6,031 bases of DNA from Pseudomonadota bacterium (lineage in GTDB: Bacteria > Pseudomonadota > Gammaproteobacteria > Xanthomonadales > Xanthomonadaceae). The position numbers and the translations under genes were made by a program. Below the pieces are notes generated by a model, which saw only the letters and a program-made list of their open reading frames with translations, was not told the origin of the DNA and ran no database searches. The DNA is taken from assembly GCA_023423855.1 (NCBI GenBank), contig JAFAEU010000319.1, positions 1 to 6,031 of the forward strand. Reading direction: 5' to 3'. Below, in pieces: positions 1-6,031 of the stretch (position 1 is the first letter of the stretch; every line of letters starts with the position of its first letter).

Positions 1-845
<845 letters not shown>

Positions 846-873
846 CGCATGCGGGACCGGTGAAGGGCCACCG

Positions 874-879
874 ATTCTA
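874..879 (-). promoter_or_regulatory. -10 box of maeB promoter
   Basis: The reverse strand reads GCTAGAAT, giving a TAGAAT hexamer close to the sigma-70 -10 consensus. It lies 28 bases upstream of the maeB ATG and predicts a leader of about 20 bases. No good TTGACA-like -35 is present at 17 bases spacing. The same hexamer at nearly the same distance precedes rsgA, and a close variant precedes the aminotransferase gene, which supports the call. Confidence 0.45.
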
Positions 880-988
880 GCCCCTGCCCCCCGGTGCGGG
901 CTTGCACGATCGCCGCGGCGGGGCTGCGGAAGGCGGCGCAAGCGCGCTGGATGGCGCATGGCGCTGCGAAAGCGCGGCGCGCGCAGGT

Positions 989-2236
989 TCAGGCGCCGTT
1001 GGAGATCCGGTCGAGGCGGATGCGGTTGGCGAACAGGGAGAACGCCAGTTGCCCGGCCAGGCCGTTGGCGCGCGCGACCCAGTCGGGCAGCCAGCGCGGC
1101 GGCGCGAGCACGCCGGCGTCGAACAGCGGGTCCAGGCGGGCCACGTCCTGCAGCGTCAACTTGCCCGCGAACAGGCGCCGGCACTGGAGCAGGCGGCCCT
1201 CGCGCAGGGCGTGGCGGAAGAAGGTGTGCACTTCGACCAGGCCGCGCAGGTACACCGTGTCCTTGGCGAAGGCCGCGCCGCCGGTGGTCGGCACGCCGCG
1301 GAACACGCGCTGGGCCGAGGAGAAGCTTTCCGCGGCGTCCTGCCCGGCGTCCCGGAAGTAGGCGAACACCTGCAGGAAGTCCGCGCCCTCCATCGCCATC
1401 GCGATGGCCTCGGTGCGCAGGCTGATGCGCTTCATGCGCTCGATGTCGATGCTGCCGGTGATCTGTTCGGCCAGTACCGCCAGCCCCTCCTGGGTGGCGG
1501 TGATGCGCGGCGAGGACAGCGCCAGGCTCGGCAGCGTGGCCTGTCCGCGACCGTTGAGCGCGGTCAGCGAATGCACCAGCGCCTCGTGGTGCAGCAGCTG
1601 CTGGCGGTCGTAGTCGCTGTAGGACGCGCCGCTGCGCAGGCGGATGCGGTAGGCGCCCGCCGCGGCCTTGGCGATCATGTCCGGGTCCAGCTCGACCGCG
1701 ATCACGCGCTCGCCGAAGAAGTCATCGAGCGCGTTCTGCAGCTGCAGCTGCAGGGCGGTGGCGGAGATCGCGACCTGTTCCTCCGGCGCCAGCAGTTCGC
1801 GGTCGAGTTCGCCGGCGATGTCGATGAAGTGCCGCGCGGCATCGCGCGTGGTCGGCCCGCCGCCCGGCAGGGGATCGCCCGGATGCCCGTACAGCGACAC
1901 CGACAGCGCGCCGGCCGCGGCCGTGCCCAGCGCCTCGAGCATGCGCGCGGCGACGTCCCACTGGCGGGCCGACTCGACCAGGTAGCGGCCCAGCGGATGC
2001 GCCGGATCGGCGGCGTCGGCGACGGCCTGCAACTCGCGGCGCGCGTCGCCGAAGTCATGGCGCGGATAGTCGATCCGCGGCGGCCACGCCTCGCCGCGCG
2101 CAAGGTCGGCGAGGAAGTCGCGCTGCACCGACGCCGGCCAGCTCGCCAGCGTCAGCACCCGGATCCCGCGCGCGGCCTTGACCATGCGCGCGTCGAGCGC
2201 GGCGTGGTGGACGATGTCGGGCGAACCGGCGTCCAC
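989..2236 (-). CDS. DUF1704 / QEGLA-motif protein, putative MATCAP-like zinc carboxypeptidase
   Basis: This 415-residue protein belongs to the family annotated in bacteria as 'flavohemoglobin expression-modulating QEGLA motif protein' (DUF1704). Its eukaryotic relatives (KIAA0895/KIAA0895L, now MATCAP/TMCP) are zinc carboxypeptidases that remove the terminal tyrosine of alpha-tubulin. The key residues are intact: HEALVH (217-222, an HExxxH zinc/catalytic motif) and QEGLA (249-253), whose Glu250 is the likely third metal ligand. A conserved-looking [14 protein letters not shown] stretch follows at 319-332. There is no signal peptide or membrane segment, so it should be cytoplasmic. The substrate in bacteria is unknown and the flavohemoglobin link in the name is not explained by anything here. 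The start is GTG at 2236, three bases after the rsgA stop. There is no strong Shine-Dalgarno, so translational coupling to rsgA is likely. The next in-frame Met (residue 18) would remove a stretch that seems part of the family's N-terminus. The family call is strong; the peptidase activity is inferred. Confidence 0.88.
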   Translation of the reverse strand: MDAGSPDIVHHAALDARMVKAARGIRVLTLASWPASVQRDFLADLARGEAWPPRIDYPRHDFGDARRELQAVADAADPAHPLGRYLVESARQWDVAARMLEALGTAAAGALSVSLYGHPGDPLPGGGPTTRDAARHFIDIAGELDRELLAPEEQVAISATALQLQLQNALDDFFGERVIAVELDPDMIAKAAAGAYRIRLRSGASYSDYDRQQLLHHEALVHSLTALNGRGQATLPSLALSSPRITATQEGLAVLAEQITGSIDIERMKRISLRTEAIAMAMEGADFLQVFAYFRDAGQDAAESFSSAQRVFRGVPTTGGAAFAKDTVYLRGLVEVHTFFRHALREGRLLQCRRLFAGKLTLQDVARLDPLFDAGVLAPPRWLPDWVARANGLAGQLAFSLFANRIRLDRISNGA

Positions 2237-2239
2237 CGC

Positions 2240-3343
2240 TCAGTGCTTGCCGTACTTGTCGTCCAGCCGCTTGTGCAGGGCGCGCGTGAGCACCTTCACG
2301 CCCTGCTTGTCGGCCAGCCGCGAAGCGAGGCGGTCCGACGCGGCGGCGACTTCGTCGCGCAGTTTGAGGTAGTTGAGGAAGCGGCCTTCGTCGAGCTCGC
2401 CGCGCGCGATCGCGGCGCGCACCGCGCAGCCCGGCTCCTTGCCGTGCGCGCAGTCGCGGAACCGGCACTGCGCGGCCAACGCCTCGATGTCGGCGAAGCC
2501 CCCGTCGGCGAGTTCCTCTTCGCCGGTGGGCTTGAGTTCGCGCATCCCCGGCGTGTCGATCAGGCAGGCGCCGGAGGGCAGCGGGATCAGCGCGCGATGG
2601 GTGGTGGTGTGGCGCCCGCGCGCATCGTGCTCGCGCACCGCGGCGGTCTTCATCCGCTCGCTGCCGAGCAGGGTGTTTGTGAGCGTGGACTTGCCGGCGC
2701 CGGAACTGCCGACCAGCACCGCGGTGTCGCCGGGCCGCAGCCACGGTGCCAGCGCCGCGACCGTCGCGGCGTCCTTCGCGTTCACCACCAGCACCGGCAC
2801 GTCCTGCGCCGCCATGTCGGCCAGCGCGGCGCGCGCGGCGTCCGCGTCCGCACCCGGCCGGTCGGCCTTGGTCAGCACCACCACCGGCTGCGCGCCGCTG
2901 CCCTGCACCAGCAGCAGGTAGCGCTCGATGCGGCGCGGGTTGAAATCGCCGTCCAGCCCGCAGACCACGAACACCGCATCCACGTTGGCCGCGATCAGCT
3001 GCTGTCGGTAGTGCTCGCCGGCGGCGCCGCGCTTGATCGCGCCGCGACGCGGCAGCAGGGCGACGATGCGCCTGCCGCCTTCGACCAGCACCCAGTCGCC
3101 GACCGCGGGCCGCTCCTCCGGCGCCACCGCGCCCTTGCGATAGCCGGCCGGGCGCTGCCATTCGGGCAGCGATTCCACCGCGACGCCATCGCCGGGGCCG
3201 GTCGCCACCACGTAGCCGGAACGATGCTGTTCGACCACCCGCGCCGGAACCGCCGCCGGATGCGCGTCCATCGCCGCCTGCCAGCGCGGATCGACCTCGG
3301 CCCGCCAGCCGATCGCCTGCAGCTCGGCGGGCGCGGGACTCAA
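2240..3343 (-). CDS. rsgA: Ribosome small-subunit assembly GTPase RsgA (YjeQ/EngC)
   Basis: RsgA is a circularly permuted GTPase that checks late maturation of the 30S subunit and is stimulated by the ribosome. The 367-residue product shows the family's layout. An N-terminal OB-fold spans about 34-105. The G motifs come in permuted order: G4 TKAD (158-161), a G5-like NAKD (188-191), Walker A/G1 GSSGAGKST (212-220), a threonine-rich G2 loop GRHTTTH (243-249) and G3 DTPG (263-266). The zinc site is Cys293, Cys298, His300, Cys306 (C-x4-C-x-H-x5-C), followed by a basic helical tail. Length is normal for the family. The first codon is TTG at 3343. This start is preferred because its distance from the upstream -10 box (30 bases) matches those of maeB and the aminotransferase, and no in-frame ATG lies upstream before the box. 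An out-of-frame ATG at 3366 opens an 8-codon ORF that overlaps the TTG. The gene heads an operon with the QEGLA gene. Confidence 0.96.
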   Translation of the reverse strand: MSPAPAELQAIGWRAEVDPRWQAAMDAHPAAVPARVVEQHRSGYVVATGPGDGVAVESLPEWQRPAGYRKGAVAPEERPAVGDWVLVEGGRRIVALLPRRGAIKRGAAGEHYRQQLIAANVDAVFVVCGLDGDFNPRRIERYLLLVQGSGAQPVVVLTKADRPGADADAARAALADMAAQDVPVLVVNAKDAATVAALAPWLRPGDTAVLVGSSGAGKSTLTNTLLGSERMKTAAVREHDARGRHTTTHRALIPLPSGACLIDTPGMRELKPTGEEELADGGFADIEALAAQCRFRDCAHGKEPGCAVRAAIARGELDEGRFLNYLKLRDEVAAASDRLASRLADKQGVKVLTRALHKRLDDKYGKH

Positions 3344-3366
3344 GCGTGGACGCGGCGGATCGTCAT
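3340..3366 (-). other. Eight-codon ORF overlapping the rsgA start (possible leader peptide)
   Basis: On the reverse strand an ATG at 3366 opens MTIRRVHA and stops at TGA 3342-3340. The stop overlaps the rsgA TTG start in a TTGA junction. With the -10 box at 3379-3374, transcription should begin close to 3367, so this ATG would lie at or next to the 5' end of the mRNA and could be read as a leaderless start, handing ribosomes to rsgA by termination-reinitiation. Such a short ORF can arise by chance, and translation is not shown. Confidence 0.18.
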
Positions 3367-3373
3367 GGCCGCG

Positions 3374-3379
3374 ATTCTA
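3374..3379 (-). promoter_or_regulatory. -10 box of the rsgA operon promoter
   Basis: The reverse strand reads GGTAGAATCG, with TAGAAT identical to the box upstream of maeB. It lies 30 bases before the TTG start of rsgA and would drive rsgA plus the QEGLA gene. No convincing -35 hexamer is visible 16-18 bases further upstream, as is common in high-GC gammaproteobacterial promoters. Confidence 0.45.
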
Positions 3380-3465
3380 CCGCTCCGCCGGTGCGGCGGC
3401 CTGGCGATGGTGCTTCGCCGGTTCAAGTGGCGAACGCCTGTGGCCGGCGATCGTGTCCCTACCCG

Positions 3466-3540
3466 TGTCATTTCGACCGCAGGGAGAAATCTCCCATCCG
3501 GCGCACGGGAAGAAGATTTCTCCCTGCGGTCGAAATGACA
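3466..3540. repeat. Perfect 27-bp inverted repeat (interspersed palindromic element)
   Basis: Arms 3466-3492 and 3514-3540 are exact reverse complements over 27 bases, separated by 21 bases. The left arm begins TGTCATTTCGACCGCAGGGA and the right arm ends with its mirror. Inside, CCC (3493-3495) can pair with GGG (3507-3509), leaving an 11-base loop and a small AAGA bulge. The element lies in the divergent gap between the rsgA promoter and the M14 lipoprotein gene. From memory, palindromes of the form GTCATTTCGAnCG..GGGAGAAATC are scattered in intergenic regions of Xanthomonadaceae and some Bacteroidota, and their spurious translations (HFDRREKS and similar) appear in databases; this was not checked. 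It carries no gene. It could end transcripts from either side, protect mRNA ends, or be an inert mobile-type repeat. Confidence 0.85.
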
Positions 3541-3588
3541 AGCTTCTTTCTGCGACCATCGGCCAGCGACCTCCTCCACGGATTCGAG

Positions 3589-4905
3589 ATGGCACATTCC
3601 CCCGACAGACGCGCGCAGCAACGGAGCACCGGCGCGATCACGCACGCGGCCCGCTGGCTGTCCGCGGCGCTGGCGCTGCTCGTCATGGCCGGCTGCGCGT
3701 CCCGCCAGCTGCCGGCTCCTCCGGCCGCGACTGCCGCGACCACGTCCACGGACGATTCGCGTGCGACACCGCAGGTACACCGGGCCTGGCGCTTCGACGA
3801 AGACGGCATCGGCTTCGACAACCAGCTGCCGGCGGCGCGCCTGTCGGGCGTGGAACGGCTCGGCGACGGCCTCTACCGCATCGACATCGCGCCGGAAACC
3901 CACCCCGTCAATCCCAGCCCCTGGTACGGCCTGCGCATCCGCAGCGACGCGCCGCGCGCGCTGGAGCTGCGGTTTTCCTATCCGCACGGCTATCGCCATC
4001 GCTACACGCCCAAGCTCAGCCGCGACGGTCGCGACTGGCGCGAGGCCGACGCGCAGGCGTTCGAGGTCGACGCCGACGGCAACGCGCGCCTGCGGCTGCA
4101 GCTCGACGCGGGCGAACTGCGCGTGTTCGCGCAGCCGCCATTGCTGCCCGGCGATTTCGAGGCCTGGTCGACGCGCGTCGCCGCGCAGGTGGGCGCGCAG
4201 CCGCACGCGTTCGGCCGCTCGGTGCAGGGGCGCCCGCTGCAGGCCTTCGAATTCGGCGCCGACGGCGACGCACCGCTGCTGCTGGTGGTCGGACGCCAGC
4301 ACCCGCCCGAGAACACCGGCACCCAAGCGCTGATGGGCTTCGTCGAGGCGCTTGCCGCCGACACCCCGCAGGCGCGCGCGTTCCGCAGCAAGGTCCGCGT
4401 GCTGGTGGCGCCGCTGCTGAACCCCGACGGCGTGATCGAGGGCCACTGGCGCGGCAACGCCAACGGCGTCGACATCAACCGCGACTGGGGACCGTTCGCG
4501 CAGCCGGAGACGCGCGCGCTGCGCGACCTGCTGGACGCGCGCGGCATCGCCCCCGGCCGCGTGGCCTTCGCCATCGACTTCCACTCCACCTTCCGCGACG
4601 TGTTCTACACCGTGGCCGAGGACCCCTCGCGCGCGCCGGGCGGCGTGCTGCACGGGTGGATGGCGGCCATGCAGGCGCGCTTCGACATCGAGGAAAAGCC
4701 CTCCGTCGCGCGCAGCCCGGTCTTCAAGAACTGGGCGTTCTGCCGCCTGGGTGCGCCGGCCGTGACCTACGAGGTGGGCGACACCACGCCGGCCGGGGTG
4801 CTGCACGAGGTCGCCCGCCACGCCGCGCAGAGCCTGATGCCCCTGCTGGCCGACCCGCCGGCGGTGCCGGCGGCCCCGGCCTGTCCGTCCTTCGCCGGCG
4901 GCTGA
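3589..4905 (+). CDS. Lipoprotein zinc carboxypeptidase, family M14 (CCP/Nna1-like)
   Basis: This 438-residue protein starts with a basic n-region, a hydrophobic core and the lipobox LVMAGC, so Cys36 should be lipidated. Ala at +2 would favour the outer membrane under the E. coli sorting rule. After a Pro/Ala/Thr-rich linker (about 40-62) comes a beta-rich domain at about 65-185, resembling the N-terminal domain of cytosolic carboxypeptidases, then an M14 catalytic domain. Zinc ligands are His238 and Glu241 (HPPE) and His332 (DFHSTF). Substrate-binding motifs are LLNPDGVIEGHWR (276-288) and GVDINRDW (293-300, with Asn297-Arg298). Glu395 in TYEVGD is the likely catalytic acid. The active site therefore looks complete. 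M14 enzymes remove C-terminal residues, and bacterial substrates may be peptides or peptidoglycan fragments; none can be named here. The ATG at 3589 gives a normal lipoprotein signal. An in-frame ATG at 3535 lies inside the palindrome and would push the signal about 18 residues inward. No clear promoter or Shine-Dalgarno is seen. Confidence 0.9.
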   Translation: MAHSPDRRAQQRSTGAITHAARWLSAALALLVMAGCASRQLPAPPAATAATTSTDDSRATPQVHRAWRFDEDGIGFDNQLPAARLSGVERLGDGLYRIDIAPETHPVNPSPWYGLRIRSDAPRALELRFSYPHGYRHRYTPKLSRDGRDWREADAQAFEVDADGNARLRLQLDAGELRVFAQPPLLPGDFEAWSTRVAAQVGAQPHAFGRSVQGRPLQAFEFGADGDAPLLLVVGRQHPPENTGTQALMGFVEALAADTPQARAFRSKVRVLVAPLLNPDGVIEGHWRGNANGVDINRDWGPFAQPETRALRDLLDARGIAPGRVAFAIDFHSTFRDVFYTVAEDPSRAPGGVLHGWMAAMQARFDIEEKPSVARSPVFKNWAFCRLGAPAVTYEVGDTTPAGVLHEVARHAAQSLMPLLADPPAVPAAPACPSFAGG

Positions 4906-4956
4906 ACCGGCCCGGCGCCGGCCCGCCCACAACCAGCGCCAGCGGCGGTTTTCCGC

Positions 4957-4962
4957 TAGCAT
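4957..4962 (+). promoter_or_regulatory. -10 box upstream of the aminotransferase gene
   Basis: The hexamer TAGCAT, within CCGCTAGCATCC, lies 28 bases before the ATG at 4991. This is the same spacing as the TAGAAT box before maeB. It sits in the 85-base gap after the M14 gene and suggests that the aminotransferase has its own promoter with a leader of about 22 bases. No clear -35 is visible. Confidence 0.4.
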
Positions 4963-4990
4963 CCGTCCGTTTCCCCTCGACCCGCGCGCC

Positions 4991-6031
4991 ATGTCCGCCC
5001 CGCCGCTGCAAACCCGCGAACGCCTGTCCGAAGTCCGCTACGAGATCCGCGGAGAACTGGCCCGGCGCGCCCGCGAGCTCGAGACCCAGGGGCGCAGCCT
5101 GATCAAGCTCAACATCGGCAACCCGGGCGCGTTCGGCTTCCGCGCGCCCGAGCACCTGCAGCGCGCGATCGCCGACCACATCCACGCCACCGATCCCTAC
5201 ACCCACCAGCAGGGCCTGCCGGTCGCGCGCGAGGCGATCGCCGCGCACCACGTCGCGCGCGGCACGCCGCATGCGTCGCCCGAGCGCGTGTTCGTCGGCA
5301 ACGGCGTCAGCGAGCTGATCGACATCTCGCTGCGTGCCCTGCTCAACCCCGGCGACGAGGTGCTGGTGCCCTCGCCCGACTACCCGCTGTGGTCGGCGGC
5401 GACCATCCTCAACGACGGCCGCCCGGTCTTCTACCGCTGCCACGAGACCACCGGTTTCCTGCCCGACCCGGTGGAGATGGAGGCGCTGGTCTCGGCGCGC
5501 ACGCGCGCGATCGTGCTGATCAACCCGAACAACCCGACCGGCGCCGCGTATCCGCGCGAGCTGCTCGAGCGCATCGTCGCGATCGCGGCCAAGCACAACC
5601 TGCTGCTGCTGTGCGACGAGATCTACGACAGCATCCTCTACGACGGCAACAGCTTCCAGCCGATCGCGCCGCTGGCTGGCGACGTGCCCTGCCTGTCCTT
5701 CGGCGGCCTGAGCAAGGTCCACCGCGCCTGCGGCTGGCGCGTGGGCTGGGCGGTGCTCTCGGGCGATCCGAAGCGCAGCGCCGAGTTCCGCCACGCGATG
5801 GACCTGCTCGGCGCGCTGCGCCTGTGCGCCAACGTGCCGGGCCAGTTCGCGATCGAGGCCGCGCTCACCGGCGCCGACACCATCACCCCGCTGTGCCGGC
5901 CGGGCGGCCGCCTGTACGAGGCGCGGCAGGCGGTGATCGACGCCTGCGAGGCCAGCCCGCACCTCAAGCTGGTCGCACCGGCCGGCGGCACCAGCGACAG
6001 GTGTGGGCTCGCCGCGCAGGCATCAATCAGG
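4991..6031 (+). CDS. alaA: AlaA-like alanine aminotransferase (class I/II PLP enzyme), incomplete
   Basis: A cytoplasmic PLP aminotransferase that most likely converts pyruvate and glutamate to alanine and 2-oxoglutarate. The N-terminus (RYEIRGEL, LIKLNIGNPGAFGF) and RLCANVPGQ (277-285) closely resemble E. coli AlaA as remembered. PLP-site residues are present: Asn181 in NPNNPTG (178-184), Asp209 and Tyr212 in CDEIYD, the Schiff-base Lys242 in GGLSK, and Arg250. The ATG at 4991 fits the family's N-terminus; no Shine-Dalgarno is evident. AlaA is about 405 residues, while the frame stays open for 347 codons to the edge. The final ~15 codons are not aminotransferase-like. After LVAPAG the family continues GALY(M/A)FP, but here the frame reads GTSDRCGLAAQ, which is the reverse strand of a related alaA copy (see the inverted repeat entry). 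Trustworthy coding sequence ends near 5985. The C-terminal small-domain end and the substrate-carboxylate Arg are missing. Substrate assignment by similarity is less sure than the fold. Confidence 0.88.
   Translation, partial: MSAPPLQTRERLSEVRYEIRGELARRARELETQGRSLIKLNIGNPGAFGFRAPEHLQRAIADHIHATDPYTHQQGLPVAREAIAAHHVARGTPHASPERVFVGNGVSELIDISLRALLNPGDEVLVPSPDYPLWSAATILNDGRPVFYRCHETTGFLPDPVEMEALVSARTRAIVLINPNNPTGAAYPRELLERIVAIAAKHNLLLLCDEIYDSILYDGNSFQPIAPLAGDVPCLSFGGLSKVHRACGWRVGWAVLSGDPKRSAEFRHAMDLLGALRLCANVPGQFAIEAALTGADTITPLCRPGGRLYEARQAVIDACEASPHLKLVAPAGGTSDRCGLAAQASIR
5932..6031. repeat. Imperfect inverted repeat: fold-back onto a diverged alaA copy
   Basis: The segment 5932-5983 and the reverse complement of 5980-6031 align without gaps at 39 of 52 positions, around an axis at 5981/5982 in the self-complementary CCGGCCGG (5978-5985). 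Read on the minus strand from 6030, the right arm encodes LIDACAASPHLSLVPPAG, against VIDACEASPHLKLVAPAG on the plus strand. Seven of the 13 mismatches fall at third codon positions. The right arm is thus a homologous coding fragment in inverted orientation, not a random hairpin. A chimeric contig end joining two related alleles at the GC-rich palindrome is the likeliest cause. Confidence 0.8.

Noticed and set aside
961..975. Small hairpin GCGCT-GCGAA-AGCGC after the QEGLA gene as a terminator
   Set aside because: The stem is only five base pairs and there is no T-run on the expected side. Such stems are common by chance at this GC content.
902..3538. Very long plus-strand open frame (878 codons) across the rsgA operon
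   Set aside because: It is antisense to rsgA and the QEGLA gene, is rich in Arg/Ala/Gly/His low-complexity sequence, has no recognisable domain, and runs into the palindrome. It is a product of high third-position GC.
4907..4921. CCGGC-rich hairpin after the M14 gene as a terminator
   Set aside because: It is short, purely G/C, with no following T tract, and several equal alternative pairings exist. It cannot be told from background.
3340..4992. 550-codon minus-strand open frame opposite the M14 gene
   Set aside because: It is antisense to a clear lipoprotein peptidase and includes the translated palindrome (HFDRREKSS), a known sign of spurious ORFs. Only its last 27 bases are of interest, as the mini-ORF.
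4724..5962. 412-codon minus-strand open frame over the aminotransferase and M14 genes
   Set aside because: Its translation is Arg/Ala/Val/Asp-rich with no family motif, and both real genes on the plus strand carry complete catalytic motifs in the overlapped region.
5986..6031. C-terminal divergence of the aminotransferase as a new domain or frameshift
   Set aside because: The diverged bases match the reverse complement of the gene's own preceding segment as a homologous copy, so neither a novel domain nor a frameshift is needed.

Overview
The window is very GC-rich, with strong G/C bias at third codon positions. Its gene content and protein sequences look like a gammaproteobacterium of the Xanthomonadaceae/Lysobacteraceae (Lysobacter, Luteimonas or a relative). 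This assignment comes from remembered family resemblance and not from a search. Nearly all of the sequence is chromosomal housekeeping or accessory metabolism. I see no phage, IS element, CRISPR array, tRNA or rRNA.

Layout. Positions 1-845 (minus) hold the first 281 codons of an NADP-type malic enzyme (maeB), which runs off the left edge. Positions 989-3343 (minus) hold a tight two-gene operon. The circularly permuted ribosome-assembly GTPase rsgA (TTG start at 3343) comes first. Three bases after its stop, a GTG-initiated gene encodes a DUF1704/'QEGLA motif' protein, a putative zinc carboxypeptidase with an HExxxH motif that is related to the eukaryotic MATCAP/KIAA0895 tubulin tyrosine carboxypeptidases. 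The divergent intergenic region 3344-3588 carries a -10 box for rsgA and a perfect 27-bp inverted repeat of an interspersed palindromic type. Positions 3589-4905 (plus) encode a lipoprotein zinc carboxypeptidase of family M14, with an N-terminal domain and signature motifs like the cytosolic carboxypeptidase (CCP/Nna1) branch. From 4991 to the right edge (plus) lies an AlaA-like PLP-dependent alanine aminotransferase.

The right end is anomalous. From about 5986 to 6031 the sequence stops matching an aminotransferase. Read on the opposite strand, it is a diverged copy of the same gene's segment 5932-5983 (39 of 52 positions identical, differences concentrated at third codon positions). The end is therefore a fold-back onto a related allele. 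An assembly or amplification chimera is more likely than biology, and the last ~46 bases should not be trusted as alaA coding sequence.

How the genes relate: MaeB (malate to pyruvate plus NADPH) and AlaA (pyruvate/glutamate to alanine/2-oxoglutarate) both act at the pyruvate node, but they are not co-transcribed. RsgA and the QEGLA protein share a transcript. Three genes (maeB, rsgA, alaA) have a TAGAAT/TAGCAT -10 box 28-30 bases upstream of the start codon. I see no clear new defence or mobile system. The most notable points are the fold-back end, the palindrome, and the proximity of two metallocarboxypeptidase families whose eukaryotic members both trim tubulin tails.
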